Source: Halioglobus sp. (lineage in GTDB: Bacteria; Pseudomonadota; Gammaproteobacteria; Pseudomonadales; Halieaceae). Taken from it: 57,266 nt of DNA. The stretch's first letter is position 1. Each line of letters opens with the position of its first letter. Location of the stretch: assembly GCA_020443325.1 (NCBI GenBank), contig JAGRIK010000243.1, positions 1-57,266 on the forward strand, given 5' to 3'. Positions 33,737 through 42,544 of this stretch are shown here, one piece after another. The notes under the pieces are model-generated. The model was not told the DNA's origin, searched no databases, and saw only the letters and a list, made by a program, of their open reading frames with translations. The translations under genes were made by a program, and so were the position numbers.

Positions 33737-34744
33737 TCAGGGTTCAGACAGAAGCTCGTATATTGCCGTAGTCGCAATCTCATGACCCTTGCCGTTCGGA
33801 TGCTGATCTTCGCTGGCGACAATCAGCTCAGACCAATCCCCGTACTGTTCATAATCTGGCAGGAGATCCCTGGTTGCAATCCCATTCGCAAGCAGCGCCG
33901 CTTTGATGACCTTATGAACCTCGGTAAACGGATAGTTCTGCGCATCGGCTCCCAGCTCGGGAAATATCACGGCGCGCAGCCTGACGCCATCCTCTCGCGT
34001 CATTGCTGCAAGGGCGGCGAGTGCCTCCTGAACCTTGAGGAAACCCGCCGACGACTCTGCATACATGCTTTTCCAGAGCTCATCCTGGCCTTTATCCTGG
34101 TTGAACCTGTGATAGTTGATGTAGATCCAGGTCGCCAACAGGCTTTTTCGGGACAACGCGGTGGTGGTGCGTATGTAGTCAATATTTGCCCGGTAGAGCT
34201 CCGCGGTAAAACCGGTGTCAGTCACATCGTTGAGAACGTAGGATAACAGCACTTCATCAGGCGCGAACTGCCGGATAAACGTGCGATACAACTCCACTTC
34301 CTGGACGGTCCCATAACCGGCACGGCCAAAATTCAGGACTTCATAGCGCTTGTCCGGACTACCTTCATTCAGGCGCTGCTCCAGGCGGGTGGCAAAAATG
34401 TCGCTCAATGCCACCGAGAACCCGTAGGTAAAAGAGTCGCCTAACAGCGCAATTCTGTACACCCCCGCAGGCTTATCGATTGTGGTCTCTTTACCCCGGA
34501 GTCCCAGCGAATTGATGTTTGGATCGGCGGGGTCATACTGAAACGTCAATAATGGATTGCTGTTGGCAAGCTTACTTGCGTTGTGCCTGGTGTACTCGGC
34601 TTTCTCCTTGCCCTGGGCGACATTGTGACTGCCCGGCCGCTCCATATAGCCGCTGGCTACAAGCCCCCTTACCGCTGCCTCGCCCACTGCAAAACTGAAC
34701 AGCAGGGAGGCGCCTGTCAGCGCAACATTTTTCAGCCAATTCAT
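33737..34744 (-). CDS. SGNH/GDSL-type hydrolase
   Basis: 335 aa. An N-terminal hydrophobic stretch (NVALTGASLLFSFAVGEAAV) may be a signal or anchor. Block I of the SGNH fold is IALLGDSFTYGFS with the nucleophilic Ser, and VLNFGRAGYGTVQE provides the Gly. LLSYVLNDVTD carries the block III Asn. The catalytic Asp and His are in ASEDQHPNGKGHE. Members deacylate lipids or sugars in the periplasm, often alginate or O-antigen acetyl groups. Substrate unknown. It is the first gene of a two-gene unit with the M20 peptidase. Confidence 0.8.
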   Translation of the reverse strand: MNWLKNVALTGASLLFSFAVGEAAVRGLVASGYMERPGSHNVAQGKEKAEYTRHNASKLANSNPLLTFQYDPADPNINSLGLRGKETTIDKPAGVYRIALLGDSFTYGFSVALSDIFATRLEQRLNEGSPDKRYEVLNFGRAGYGTVQEVELYRTFIRQFAPDEVLLSYVLNDVTDTGFTAELYRANIDYIRTTTALSRKSLLATWIYINYHRFNQDKGQDELWKSMYAESSAGFLKVQEALAALAAMTREDGVRLRAVIFPELGADAQNYPFTEVHKVIKAALLANGIATRDLLPDYEQYGDWSELIVASEDQHPNGKGHEIATTAIYELLSEP

Positions 34745-34984
34745 AGGGCTTCCATGTAATTCTCAGGCTTGATCGGGCGCCCAATCTTGTCACAGAAGCG
34801 ACACCGATACCAACCAAACGCACTGGAATGGCGCTCTACAGTTGCTGCGGTATCCAGCTTACCGGGTCGCGCTGACGCCGCCGCCGCGATGCGAAAGCCC
34901 CGCCAGAGAACAAACCGAGCCGCCAGCGATTTTACGGGCTATACTTGGGGAAAAACCGGACCGTCCGGGTAATTGGAGAAGAGT

Positions 34985-35386
34985 ATGTTGCAATCGGTCA
35001 ATCTGCGGGACTATATGTTGCCCAACCCGGTAAAGGTAAGTCCCGAGGACAATATCCTCGATGCGATGAAAGTCATCATCGACAACAAGATTTCCGGCGT
35101 CTGCGTGGTCGATGCCGATGCCAACCTGGTGGGTATACTCTCGGAAATGGATTGTTTGCGTGCTGTACTGGGAGCCATTTATAACAACAACAATATCGGT
35201 GTCGTCCGTGACCATATGGCATCAGACAACCTGGTGGTCGCCAATCCCAATGAAGATATCGTGAGTGTTGCCGAGGATATGCTGCGCAAAAACAAGCGGC
35301 GCAGGCCCGTGGTCGAAAACGGCAAACTGATCGGGCAGATCACCTGTCGCCAACTGCTCAGTGCAGTAATGAAGTTCAGGAGCTGA
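34985..35386 (+). CDS. CBS-domain pair protein
   Basis: 133 aa from the ATG at 34985, with GGAG 7 bases upstream. It consists of two CBS motifs and nothing else. The first is RDYMLPNPVKVSPEDNILDA with GVCVVDADANLVGILSEMD. The second is VRDHMASDNLVVANPNEDI with RRPVVENGKLIGQITCRQLL. Such stand-alone Bateman modules bind adenosine nucleotides and regulate partner enzymes or channels. The partner is not adjacent. It is convergent with the next gene. Confidence 0.85.
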   Translation: MLQSVNLRDYMLPNPVKVSPEDNILDAMKVIIDNKISGVCVVDADANLVGILSEMDCLRAVLGAIYNNNNIGVVRDHMASDNLVVANPNEDIVSVAEDMLRKNKRRRPVVENGKLIGQITCRQLLSAVMKFRS

Positions 35387-35395
35387 ACGAAGGGG

Positions 35396-36337
35396 TTAGG
35401 GTTTTTGCCAGCCGTAGCGGTCGGCCTCCAGTTCAACACTCACATCCGTTTGTTCTGTCACCCGCTGGCGAACCCAGGGAAGCACCTGCCGGAAAAGCCC
35501 CGCGCTGCGATAGAGCAGTGGCACGGTCACCAGCACGGTATCGCCAACGGTATTGAGCTGTAGCATATGCTCAGGCCTGCTCGGTGTGGGCTGGATCTCC
35601 AGCCGGTCCCAGTCGATAGAGACCGCGTGGCGCCACTGCCAGGCCAGTTCATCCGCCAGCGTTATAACCTCCTGCATGAACTGCTCGCAGATCAGCCGCG
35701 AGTTCGCCATGTTCCGCGTCGTGTTGAACCGCACGCTTATGCCGTTGTAGGCACACACGGACTCCCCCTCCCTAAACGACCACTGCGGTCGTATCTTCAA
35801 CGCTGAAACGGGGATCGGCGCAGCCTTCCCACTATCTGGTGATACTTGCTCACAGCTGTGCTGCGCACAAAACGCCACCAGTATGTCCTGCTCAAAGGCA
35901 TTCTGTTCGTAGAGGCGCGGGTGGCTGAGAATAACGGTTCTGCCGGCCACAGTAATCGCCAGGGACTTGTCGCCACCGATCGCCAGGGTCACCGGGAAGC
36001 CCAACTCGATATCCTCGAGTAACAGCGGCATCTGGCTCGCGTAGCGATCAACCCTGGCAGACCAGGACATCAGGTGCGCATTTGCGCCGCCCTTGCGAGC
36101 TTGCTCGCGCGCCAGTTTCGCCTCTGCAAAGTAGGCACGGGCCAGGCTGGACAGCGCTATGGCGGCAAAATCGCTACGCTGTTCCGGCGGCGCATCCTGT
36201 AAGTACTGCGCGGTGCGCTGGAAACGCGTCGCCTGCGCTGTGTCCGAAGCTGTGTCCGGCACGGCCCCGTGCACCAGACCGGCCAGGCAGACGACTACCA
36301 GGCCCCACAGGGGGGAGATCGATATGAATTTGCCCAT
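35396..36337 (-). CDS. Exported hypothetical protein
   Basis: 313 aa from the ATG at 36337, chosen because it puts a signal peptide first (residues 1-25, WGLVVVCLAGLVHGA). No domain is recognised. The mature protein has a helical first third (SSLARAYFAEAKLAREQARK) and a beta-rich middle (PVTLAIGGDKSLAITVAG). A cysteine pair in FCAQHSCE is followed by a C-terminal helix ending in ELEADRYGWQKP. It is divergent from the PhyH gene and convergent with the CBS gene. The Cys pair could form a disulfide after export. Confidence 0.6.
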   Translation of the reverse strand: MGKFISISPLWGLVVVCLAGLVHGAVPDTASDTAQATRFQRTAQYLQDAPPEQRSDFAAIALSSLARAYFAEAKLAREQARKGGANAHLMSWSARVDRYASQMPLLLEDIELGFPVTLAIGGDKSLAITVAGRTVILSHPRLYEQNAFEQDILVAFCAQHSCEQVSPDSGKAAPIPVSALKIRPQWSFREGESVCAYNGISVRFNTTRNMANSRLICEQFMQEVITLADELAWQWRHAVSIDWDRLEIQPTPSRPEHMLQLNTVGDTVLVTVPLLYRSAGLFRQVLPWVRQRVTEQTDVSVELEADRYGWQKP

Positions 36338-36438
36338 TTGCGCTACCTGGCTCACAGACTGTGGGTGCCTCTGCTTCACTAAATATAGCAATAATGCTAA
36401 GTTATTTGTTTCGGCAACAGCATCGAGATAGGCCTTTT

Positions 36439-37212
36439 ATGAGTCAAGCGCTCACCAGCCAGCCGGGCAACAACACCCCGGTCGCCAGCCAACACCTGCT
36501 CACACCCCAGCAAATCCATTTTTTCGAGACCTTTGGTTTTCTCAAATTGCCCGGACTGTTCGCCCGGGACATTGATAGTATCATCGAAGGCTTCGAGGAA
36601 CTGTTCGGCGATAAGGATCAACCCGTGTGGGAAACCAAGGAGGCGCTGCACGGGGATGAGCGTCGCATCATCATTCCGGGCTTCATCGAACAGTCGCCGC
36701 GACTGGCACCGCTGCAACACGACCCGCGAGTTGTCGGGATTGTGCAAAGCCTGATTGGCAGTGAATATAAATGGGCCAGCAGTGACGGCAACCTCTTCTA
36801 CTGCGAGAGTTACTGGCACCCGGATAATTACGCCGCGCCGCTGCAACACTACCACGTGAAACTGTCTTTCTACCTCGATGACCTCACCGGGGAGAACGGC
36901 GCGATCCGCATCATTCCGGGCAGCCACTTCCACCAGCAAACCTATGCGCGGACGTTGCGCAAGGATTTCGTGGATTCATCCGCCATTCAAGGTCTCTACG
37001 GTATCGATGGCAGGGACATTCCCTCTTACACCGTGCACAGCTCACCCGGCGACCTTGTTATCTGGAATTTCCGCACCATCCATGCCAGCTACAACGGCGG
37101 TGAACGGCGTCGCCTGTTCTCGCTGAACTTTGGCGAGGTAACAGCAGGTGAACGCGATGCGAGGCAGGAGCCGAATAAGGCTATTCCGCTGAGGAGCGCG
37201 ACCGGCAACTGA
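36439..37212 (+). CDS. Phytanoyl-CoA dioxygenase (PhyH) family protein
   Basis: 257 aa from the ATG at 36439. The non-haem Fe(II)/2-oxoglutarate fold is visible. YWHPDNYAAP supplies the HxD metal pair, then YHVKLSFYLDDLTGENGAIR and PGSHF form the strands around it. The distal His is in FRTIHASYNGG, followed by an Arg (ERRRLFS) that usually holds 2-oxoglutarate. PhyH-type enzymes hydroxylate lipids or small molecules in many natural-product and glycan pathways. It is followed, 2 bp later, by an FkbM methyltransferase, so they are co-transcribed. The substrate is unknown. Confidence 0.85.
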   Translation: MSQALTSQPGNNTPVASQHLLTPQQIHFFETFGFLKLPGLFARDIDSIIEGFEELFGDKDQPVWETKEALHGDERRIIIPGFIEQSPRLAPLQHDPRVVGIVQSLIGSEYKWASSDGNLFYCESYWHPDNYAAPLQHYHVKLSFYLDDLTGENGAIRIIPGSHFHQQTYARTLRKDFVDSSAIQGLYGIDGRDIPSYTVHSSPGDLVIWNFRTIHASYNGGERRRLFSLNFGEVTAGERDARQEPNKAIPLRSATGN

Positions 37213-37214
37213 AG

Positions 37215-37955
37215 ATGCCGCTGAAACTTCCCAGCCCCTACGAGCTAAAACTGGCCTTTATGTACCCCCGCAAGGTGTACATGCGCCACAGGGAAAACCT
37301 GGAGCCCGGCTTTTTACGCAGCGCCCTGGAACTGCATTACTACAGGCCGGCGTTCTATGACTGGATGGGCGCCATCAACGCAAACCGGCTCCTGCTGCAC
37401 GAGGCCGACATCAACTCCGAAAGCGTCGTACTCGATGCCGGCGCCTATACCGGTGAATGGGCGCAGGAAATCATCGACAGATACAACCCCACCATACACG
37501 CCTTCGAGCCCGACCCGCGAAACTACAAGCAGCTCGTGAAACGGAGTGCGAACAACGAGCGCCTGATTCCCTATAAATATGGCCTGGGCGACAAAAATGA
37601 AACGGCGCAAATGGCGCTGGAGCATCTCGGGTCCTCTATTTTTTCCGACACCAGTGGCAAAAATGGTGTGCCCTCTGCGGAGGTCGAGATCCGCGACATC
37701 GCCGACATCTGGCGGTCACTGGCCCTGGGCCAGATCGACCTGATGAAGATCAATATCGAGGGCGGTGAATTCCCGCTGCTAGAGCGAATGATAGAGACAG
37801 GGTTACTGAAAAACGTAAACTGTTTCATGATCCAGTTTCACGAATGGCACCCGGGCGCCTATCACAGGCGAAGAAAGATCAGGAAAGCGCTGGGCAAATA
37901 CCACAAGCTGGACTGGGACTACCATTTCATCTGGGAGAAATGGTCACTCAGGTAA
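37215..37955 (+). CDS. FkbM-family methyltransferase (copy 1)
   Basis: 246 aa. An S-adenosylmethionine Rossmann motif SVVLDAGAYTGEWAQEI is at about residues 70-85. HAFEPDPRNYKQL is the following acidic loop and MKINIEGGEFPLLERM is the FkbM-type catalytic/metal segment. CFMIQFHEWHPG with a basic C-terminus completes it. FkbM enzymes O-methylate hydroxyls of sugars or polyketides. The gene is 741 bp, as is its convergent paralogue; both begin LPS-YELK and share FHEWHPGA and WEKW at the end. It is cytoplasmic, with no signal peptide. Confidence 0.85.
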   Translation: MPLKLPSPYELKLAFMYPRKVYMRHRENLEPGFLRSALELHYYRPAFYDWMGAINANRLLLHEADINSESVVLDAGAYTGEWAQEIIDRYNPTIHAFEPDPRNYKQLVKRSANNERLIPYKYGLGDKNETAQMALEHLGSSIFSDTSGKNGVPSAEVEIRDIADIWRSLALGQIDLMKINIEGGEFPLLERMIETGLLKNVNCFMIQFHEWHPGAYHRRRKIRKALGKYHKLDWDYHFIWEKWSLR

Positions 37956-37963
37956 GCTCGCGG

Positions 37964-38704
37964 TCAGATGCGAACCCACTTCTCCCAGACAAATGTGTAA
38001 TTCCACACCAGCCGATGTGTCTTCGACAACTCCTCACGAATGCGCCTGCGCTTCCTGCCGGCGCCGGGATGCCATTCGTGAAACTGGATCATGAAGCAAT
38101 CCACGTTCTTCAATAGATCGGTTTTAATCATCTTGTCCAGTAGCGGAAACTCAGCGCCTTCGATGTTGATTTTCATCAGATCGACATTCCCGAGCCTGAG
38201 CTCGCTCCAGACCCTGTCGATGGCAGCGACTTCCACCTGTGTTCGCGGCGTATCGGAATGACTGCTGCGCTCGTCACACATGGACGAACCCAGTCCGTTC
38301 AGCGTGAAATCCACAGTGATATCCTCATCACCCAGGCCGTAGGGCATGGCGTGCAACTTGGGGTTGTTGGCGGCTTTTTCCTGCAGGCGTTTAAAGGAAT
38401 TGGGGTTGGGCTCGAAGGCGTAAATGACCGGGTCGTAGCGATCCACGATGTGCTGTGCCCAGCTCCCGGTGAAGGCGCCGACATCAACCACCACGCTGTC
38501 GGCATCGATATCGGCTTCGTGCAGAATATGCTTGTTGACAAAAGTTGCGCCCACGAAGTCGATCAGGGCCGGACTGTAGTAATGCAGCTCCAGCATGGTC
38601 TTCATGGAAGTACTGGATTTTCTATACTTCCAGCGCATAAACAGGGTGCGCGGCCACAGCAGTGCCTTCTTTAATTCGTAACGACTGGGTAGACGGCTTG
38701 TCAT
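37964..38704 (-). CDS. FkbM-family methyltransferase (copy 2)
   Basis: 246 aa from the ATG at 38704; the open frame reaches 38812, but this start matches copy 1 residue for residue in length. The SAM motif is SVVVDVGAFTGSWAQHI and the acidic loop is YAFEPNPNSFKRL. MKINIEGAEFPLLDKM and CFMIQFHEWHPGAG repeat copy 1. The two genes end 8 bp apart, tail to tail, so a duplication with inversion is likely. Divergence at other positions suggests a different acceptor hydroxyl. The next gene on the other strand is a sulfatase. Confidence 0.85.
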   Translation of the reverse strand: MTSRLPSRYELKKALLWPRTLFMRWKYRKSSTSMKTMLELHYYSPALIDFVGATFVNKHILHEADIDADSVVVDVGAFTGSWAQHIVDRYDPVIYAFEPNPNSFKRLQEKAANNPKLHAMPYGLGDEDITVDFTLNGLGSSMCDERSSHSDTPRTQVEVAAIDRVWSELRLGNVDLMKINIEGAEFPLLDKMIKTDLLKNVDCFMIQFHEWHPGAGRKRRRIREELSKTHRLVWNYTFVWEKWVRI

Positions 38705-38793
38705 AGCGATTTCGCGGGGCGTGGGAGGAGTTATTGTTGCTATCGCTGGCAATGGTAGTATAACGAACCGCCCATGTCGACCTGAGACAACCA

Positions 38794-40764
38794 ATGCCTG
38801 TGACTCGATCATCGCTCCTCGATGATAAGCATTCCATCACGATAATCCTGCTTGCAATACTGGCTTTCTCGTTGTGGTCGAGTGTCAGGGAATTCGATAC
38901 CGATTTCGCCAGCGCAGCCGAGGAGCCGCCTCCCGTCATCACACCCAACATCCTTTTGATCGTCGCCGATGATCTCGGCTACGACGACACCTCGGCACTC
39001 AACAGCAACGGCCTGCCGACACCCAACATCAGGCAACTGGCACAGGAAGGCGTGACCTTCAGCAGGCACTACGCAGATTCGACCTGCACCCCGAGTCGGG
39101 TCGCCATACTCAGTGGCCGCTATCCCGAACGCTCGGGCTTTCGCCCTGTCGGCTCGGAGATCCCGGCAGAGTTTTTAACCATTGCAGAGCAATTGCAACG
39201 CGCCGGCTATTCGACCAACCTCACGGGCAAGTGGCACGCCGGCGAGGAGCGGCTGCAGGCATGGCCGCAGAACAAGGGTTTCGACCACTGGTTCGGGTTT
39301 CTCAACCAGTGGGAACTGGCCGGTGAAATCACCGACGCGAACAAGGGCCAGAGAAGGCCGACCTACCACAACCCGATGCTGCGCGAGCAGGGCGGTGAAC
39401 TGCACAGATATGAAGGGCACCTCACGGACATCCTGACGGATCACACCATCCGGAAAATCGAGCAGCTACAGGCGGCCGGCAAACCCTGGTTCCTCTACCA
39501 TGCATTTTTGGCGCCGCACCAGCCCATCCAACCTCACCCGCGCTTTGCAGAGCAGTTCCCGGACACCCCGGAGGGAAAATACACCGCACTCGTTACCCAA
39601 CTCGATGACGCCGTGGGGCGCATCGTCCAGGCCGTCGACCGGAAGAACACGCTGATCGTGTTCGTCAGTGACAATGGCGGAACCAACAGCGAAAGGAATA
39701 ACAACTTTCCATTTTTCGGTAAGAAGAACGAAATGTATGAGGGCGCATTTCGTACACCGCTGATCATGAGCTGGCCGGAGAACATCCCGCAGGGCAAGAC
39801 CATCGATGACGTGGTCATGAATGTGGATATCTATCCCACGCTGCTCGCGGCGGCCAAAGTGCCCGCGCCGCCCGACCTGGATGGCAGCAACCTGTGGCCG
39901 CTTTTCCTGCACGACAACGCCATCCCCCCGCGCCGCAGGAGTTGGGAGGTGTACAGCGCCAATGTGAACACGCTGAACTTCAGCTACCTGCCCGAGTCGG
40001 GCGATTGGCGCCTCGCCAGTCTGCACGGGTTTTCGCCAGGCCTGTTCGATCTGCTGGGGAATCCTTCGGGCGAGGAGGATGTCGCCAGCCAACACCCTGT
40101 TGCTGTTGCCGAATTCACCGCCGAATTCTGGCGCGAGCACTGGCGCAAAAGCCTTCTGGCGGTGAGCGAATCACCCGGCACCGACCCGTCCCAAACCCTG
40201 TACAGCGGGTTTGATGCGATGCGCACTCCACAGCGTTTCGGCTTTACCGTGGGCCTGGAGATTGGCCCACTACCTGTAGGGTTAAGCACGTCGAATGACC
40301 AGCCTTTTCATCGGTTGGCGGGACAAGAGGGCCTGTGGGACCTGCGCTTTATCCCCGGGCAAGGGCTTGAGTGGCATATGGGCGATGTGGTTCTCACCGA
40401 CCCCTACTTTGAACCCGCCCGCTGCAATGCCATCATCCTGACCGGTTATTTCGAGCCCGTGGGACATCTCAGTAAACGCGCACCCCAGTCCACGATGAAA
40501 CTCTACTCCTCCGGATTCCTGCGCGATGCCAACAGCGATATCGCCTACAGTCCTGCGGCTGACGATCACCTGGACACGCCCACGTTTGTGAACTTCCACG
40601 GCAAGGCCCGGTTTTCAAATACGATGCTCAGTTCGTTTGCGGACAGTTATTCACCGCGCGTGGCACCGCAGTTTGCCGATGTGTACACCAGCATGCACCG
40701 CGAGCGGAAGCTGACCCTGCTCGACGTTAAAATGATGGACGCCGAACTCTGCCAAAGCCCCTGA
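38794..40764 (+). CDS. Sulfatase, Cys-type
   Basis: 656 aa. A hydrophobic segment (SITIILLAILAFSLW, residues 14-28) is a signal or anchor. The arylsulfatase core begins NILLIVADDLGYDD, and the metal residues in DD are followed by CTPSRVAILSGRYPERSG. The Cys (residue 98) in CxPSR is the one converted to formylglycine. Further motifs are TGKWHAG, HQPIQPH, and FVSDNGGTNSERNNNF. About 200 residues beyond the usual core form a C-terminal beta-rich domain. It needs a maturation enzyme; the FGE-fold protein at 18438 lacks the catalytic Cys and probably does not supply it. It likely desulfates a polysaccharide or steroid outside the cytoplasm. Confidence 0.9.
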   Translation: MPVTRSSLLDDKHSITIILLAILAFSLWSSVREFDTDFASAAEEPPPVITPNILLIVADDLGYDDTSALNSNGLPTPNIRQLAQEGVTFSRHYADSTCTPSRVAILSGRYPERSGFRPVGSEIPAEFLTIAEQLQRAGYSTNLTGKWHAGEERLQAWPQNKGFDHWFGFLNQWELAGEITDANKGQRRPTYHNPMLREQGGELHRYEGHLTDILTDHTIRKIEQLQAAGKPWFLYHAFLAPHQPIQPHPRFAEQFPDTPEGKYTALVTQLDDAVGRIVQAVDRKNTLIVFVSDNGGTNSERNNNFPFFGKKNEMYEGAFRTPLIMSWPENIPQGKTIDDVVMNVDIYPTLLAAAKVPAPPDLDGSNLWPLFLHDNAIPPRRRSWEVYSANVNTLNFSYLPESGDWRLASLHGFSPGLFDLLGNPSGEEDVASQHPVAVAEFTAEFWREHWRKSLLAVSESPGTDPSQTLYSGFDAMRTPQRFGFTVGLEIGPLPVGLSTSNDQPFHRLAGQEGLWDLRFIPGQGLEWHMGDVVLTDPYFEPARCNAIILTGYFEPVGHLSKRAPQSTMKLYSSGFLRDANSDIAYSPAADDHLDTPTFVNFHGKARFSNTMLSSFADSYSPRVAPQFADVYTSMHRERKLTLLDVKMMDAELCQSP

Positions 40765-40828
40765 TTTTCGCTAATATCGCGTAATTTGCACCGATCTGCG
40801 CCCAGAATCTCATTTACAGAGACTATTC

Positions 40829-40858
40829 TTGACAGTTCGACGCGTTAGGTGCCATTAT
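40829..40858 (+). promoter_or_regulatory. Sigma-70-type promoter upstream of radical SAM gene
   Basis: TTGACA (40829-40834) and CATTAT (40853-40858) are separated by 18 bp and lie 32 bp before the ATG at 40891. The -35 box is a perfect match to consensus and the -10 has four of six. It suggests that transcription of the radical SAM group starts here. Confidence 0.5.
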
Positions 40859-40890
40859 TTTTTTGAATTCTTCCGCCAACCGAGCGCATC

Positions 40891-41937
40891 ATGTTCCTGA
40901 CCATTGACATCGAGATCACCAATCGATGCAACGCCACCTGCCATTTTTGCCCGCGCGATGCCACGCCGCACCAGGGCATTATGGATGTCGAGACGTTCGA
41001 CAAGGCGCTGGCACGCGCGGTGGAGTATCGACAGGTTGTCAAGGAAGTCTCCGGGCTGGAGGTGGTTGTCAGCCTGTGCGGCCTGGGCGAGCCTCTCATC
41101 AACCGCAACACCGTGTCTTTCGTCGAGAAGGTCAAGGCTGCGGGCTTCCGCTGCTCCATGTCTTCCAATGGCGCGCTACTGACAGAGAAGAAAACACTCG
41201 AACTGCTGGATGCCGGGCTGGACGAAATCTACATCAACATCTCGGACATCGACGAAGAATACGAGCGCATCTACAACCTGCCCTTCGCAACCACCTGCGC
41301 CAACATCACGCGCTTTGCAGAACTGGCCAAAGGCCGCTGCACCCCGGTGATCATTCTCGTCGACCACCGCGATGACAGAGATCATATCGCCGCCATGCAG
41401 GCCTTCTGGCGTGAGCGCGGCCTGAAGCAATTTCACGACTACAGTGTTATCAATCGCGGCGGCGCGCTGTTCGTCGAACATATGCAGTTTGAGCAATATT
41501 CCGAGATGGTTCGCGCGCGCAACGAATTGACTGACGGCGGCGCGCAACCGCTGTGCGGCGCACCCTGGGGCTTTCTGTTTATCGGCTATGACGGCAACTA
41601 CTACCTGTGTTGTTCAGACTGGCGCAAGCAGGCCAGCCTCGGCTCTGTGTTCGATTACAGCTTCCTGCAGGTCACCCGGCAAAAGCTGGCCATGGTGATC
41701 AGCCGGGAGCCGGTCTGTAAAACCTGTAACCACGATCCGATCAACATGCTCACAGAAGAACTGCGCGCGCTTAACCGCGGCGAGGTCACAGCCGAATCCG
41801 TGGATGAGTTGCGGCAGTCCCTGCGCACCGTCAGCAAGGATATCGACGTCGCACTGGGCGAGTTGCTCCGCTATGGCGACAATCATCCCGAAGGCATGAT
41901 TGCGGCCGACATCATTCCCGTGGTGGCTACCAGCTAG
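40891..41937 (+). CDS. Radical SAM/SPASM protein (paralogue 1)
   Basis: 348 aa. The radical SAM motif is CNATCHFC (Cys13, Cys17, Cys20), followed by PRDATPHQGIM; CGLGEPLINRN resembles the GGEP motif. The SPASM-like C-terminal part has LCGAPWGFLFIGYDGNYYLC and CSDWRK, then VCKTCNHDP, giving ligands for an auxiliary cluster. The 42545 gene product shares the same motifs (NRCNAxCHFCPRDATPHQG), so they are paralogues. Such enzymes modify peptides, sugars or nucleosides; without a small precursor gene here the substrate is unknown. It starts a run of co-directional genes that ends at 46525. Confidence 0.85.
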   Translation: MFLTIDIEITNRCNATCHFCPRDATPHQGIMDVETFDKALARAVEYRQVVKEVSGLEVVVSLCGLGEPLINRNTVSFVEKVKAAGFRCSMSSNGALLTEKKTLELLDAGLDEIYINISDIDEEYERIYNLPFATTCANITRFAELAKGRCTPVIILVDHRDDRDHIAAMQAFWRERGLKQFHDYSVINRGGALFVEHMQFEQYSEMVRARNELTDGGAQPLCGAPWGFLFIGYDGNYYLCCSDWRKQASLGSVFDYSFLQVTRQKLAMVISREPVCKTCNHDPINMLTEELRALNRGEVTAESVDELRQSLRTVSKDIDVALGELLRYGDNHPEGMIAADIIPVVATS

Positions 41938-41983
41938 CACCTTCTGCCTGGCTGCCCCCACCGGATAAGTTGAGTAAGGACAC

Positions 41984-42436
41984 ATGGAAGCCAGCCGCTG
42001 TATTGAAAACCTGATTTACTGCTACGCGGAACGGATAGATAACGGTGACCTGGAAGGCGTGGCCGAGTTGTTTCGCAATGGCGAGATCATCTCACCCGCA
42101 CACAATGTCACGCGCCGCGGCTTTGACGAAGTGCTAAAAATGTACCAGCTTTCCTGTCGTCTCTACGACGAAACGGGCACGCCCCGGACCAAACACCTGA
42201 CGACCAACGTGATAATCGAGCTGGATGAAAACGGCAGCGAGGCATCCGCGCGCTCCTACTACACGGTCATCCAGGCAACCGACGCGCTGCCGCTGCAACC
42301 GATAATATCCGGACGGTACAGGGACAGGTTTCACAAGGTAGACAATCGGTGGTGTTTCGCCAGCCGTGAAATGATCGTCGACCTGATCGGCGACTGCTCG
42401 GCCCACCTGCTCTACGATGCAAGCACGCTTTCATAG
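41984..42436 (+). CDS. NTF2-like (SnoaL/ketosteroid isomerase-type) protein
   Basis: 150 aa with the cone-shaped NTF2 fold pattern. An initial helix is followed by YCYAERIDNGDLEGVAELFR, TRRGFDEVLKMYQ and HLTTNVIIELDENGSEASAR. SYYTVIQA and ISGRYRDRFHKVDNRWCFAS finish the sheet. The N-terminal Tyr/Asp (AERID) is at the usual active-site position of this fold. Members are isomerases, hydratases or dehydratases or simply bind small hydrophobic ligands. It lies between the two radical SAM paralogues, so a shared pathway is likely. Confidence 0.75.
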   Translation: MEASRCIENLIYCYAERIDNGDLEGVAELFRNGEIISPAHNVTRRGFDEVLKMYQLSCRLYDETGTPRTKHLTTNVIIELDENGSEASARSYYTVIQATDALPLQPIISGRYRDRFHKVDNRWCFASREMIVDLIGDCSAHLLYDASTLS

Positions 42437-42544
42437 CCCTCCTCTACATGGGTATATAACCGCCTTTTCACGCCATTTTCGCCTTACTTATTGAATTACC
42501 TTCTACTATACTGGCTGGCCGAACAATCGTTCCACGGATAGCGC

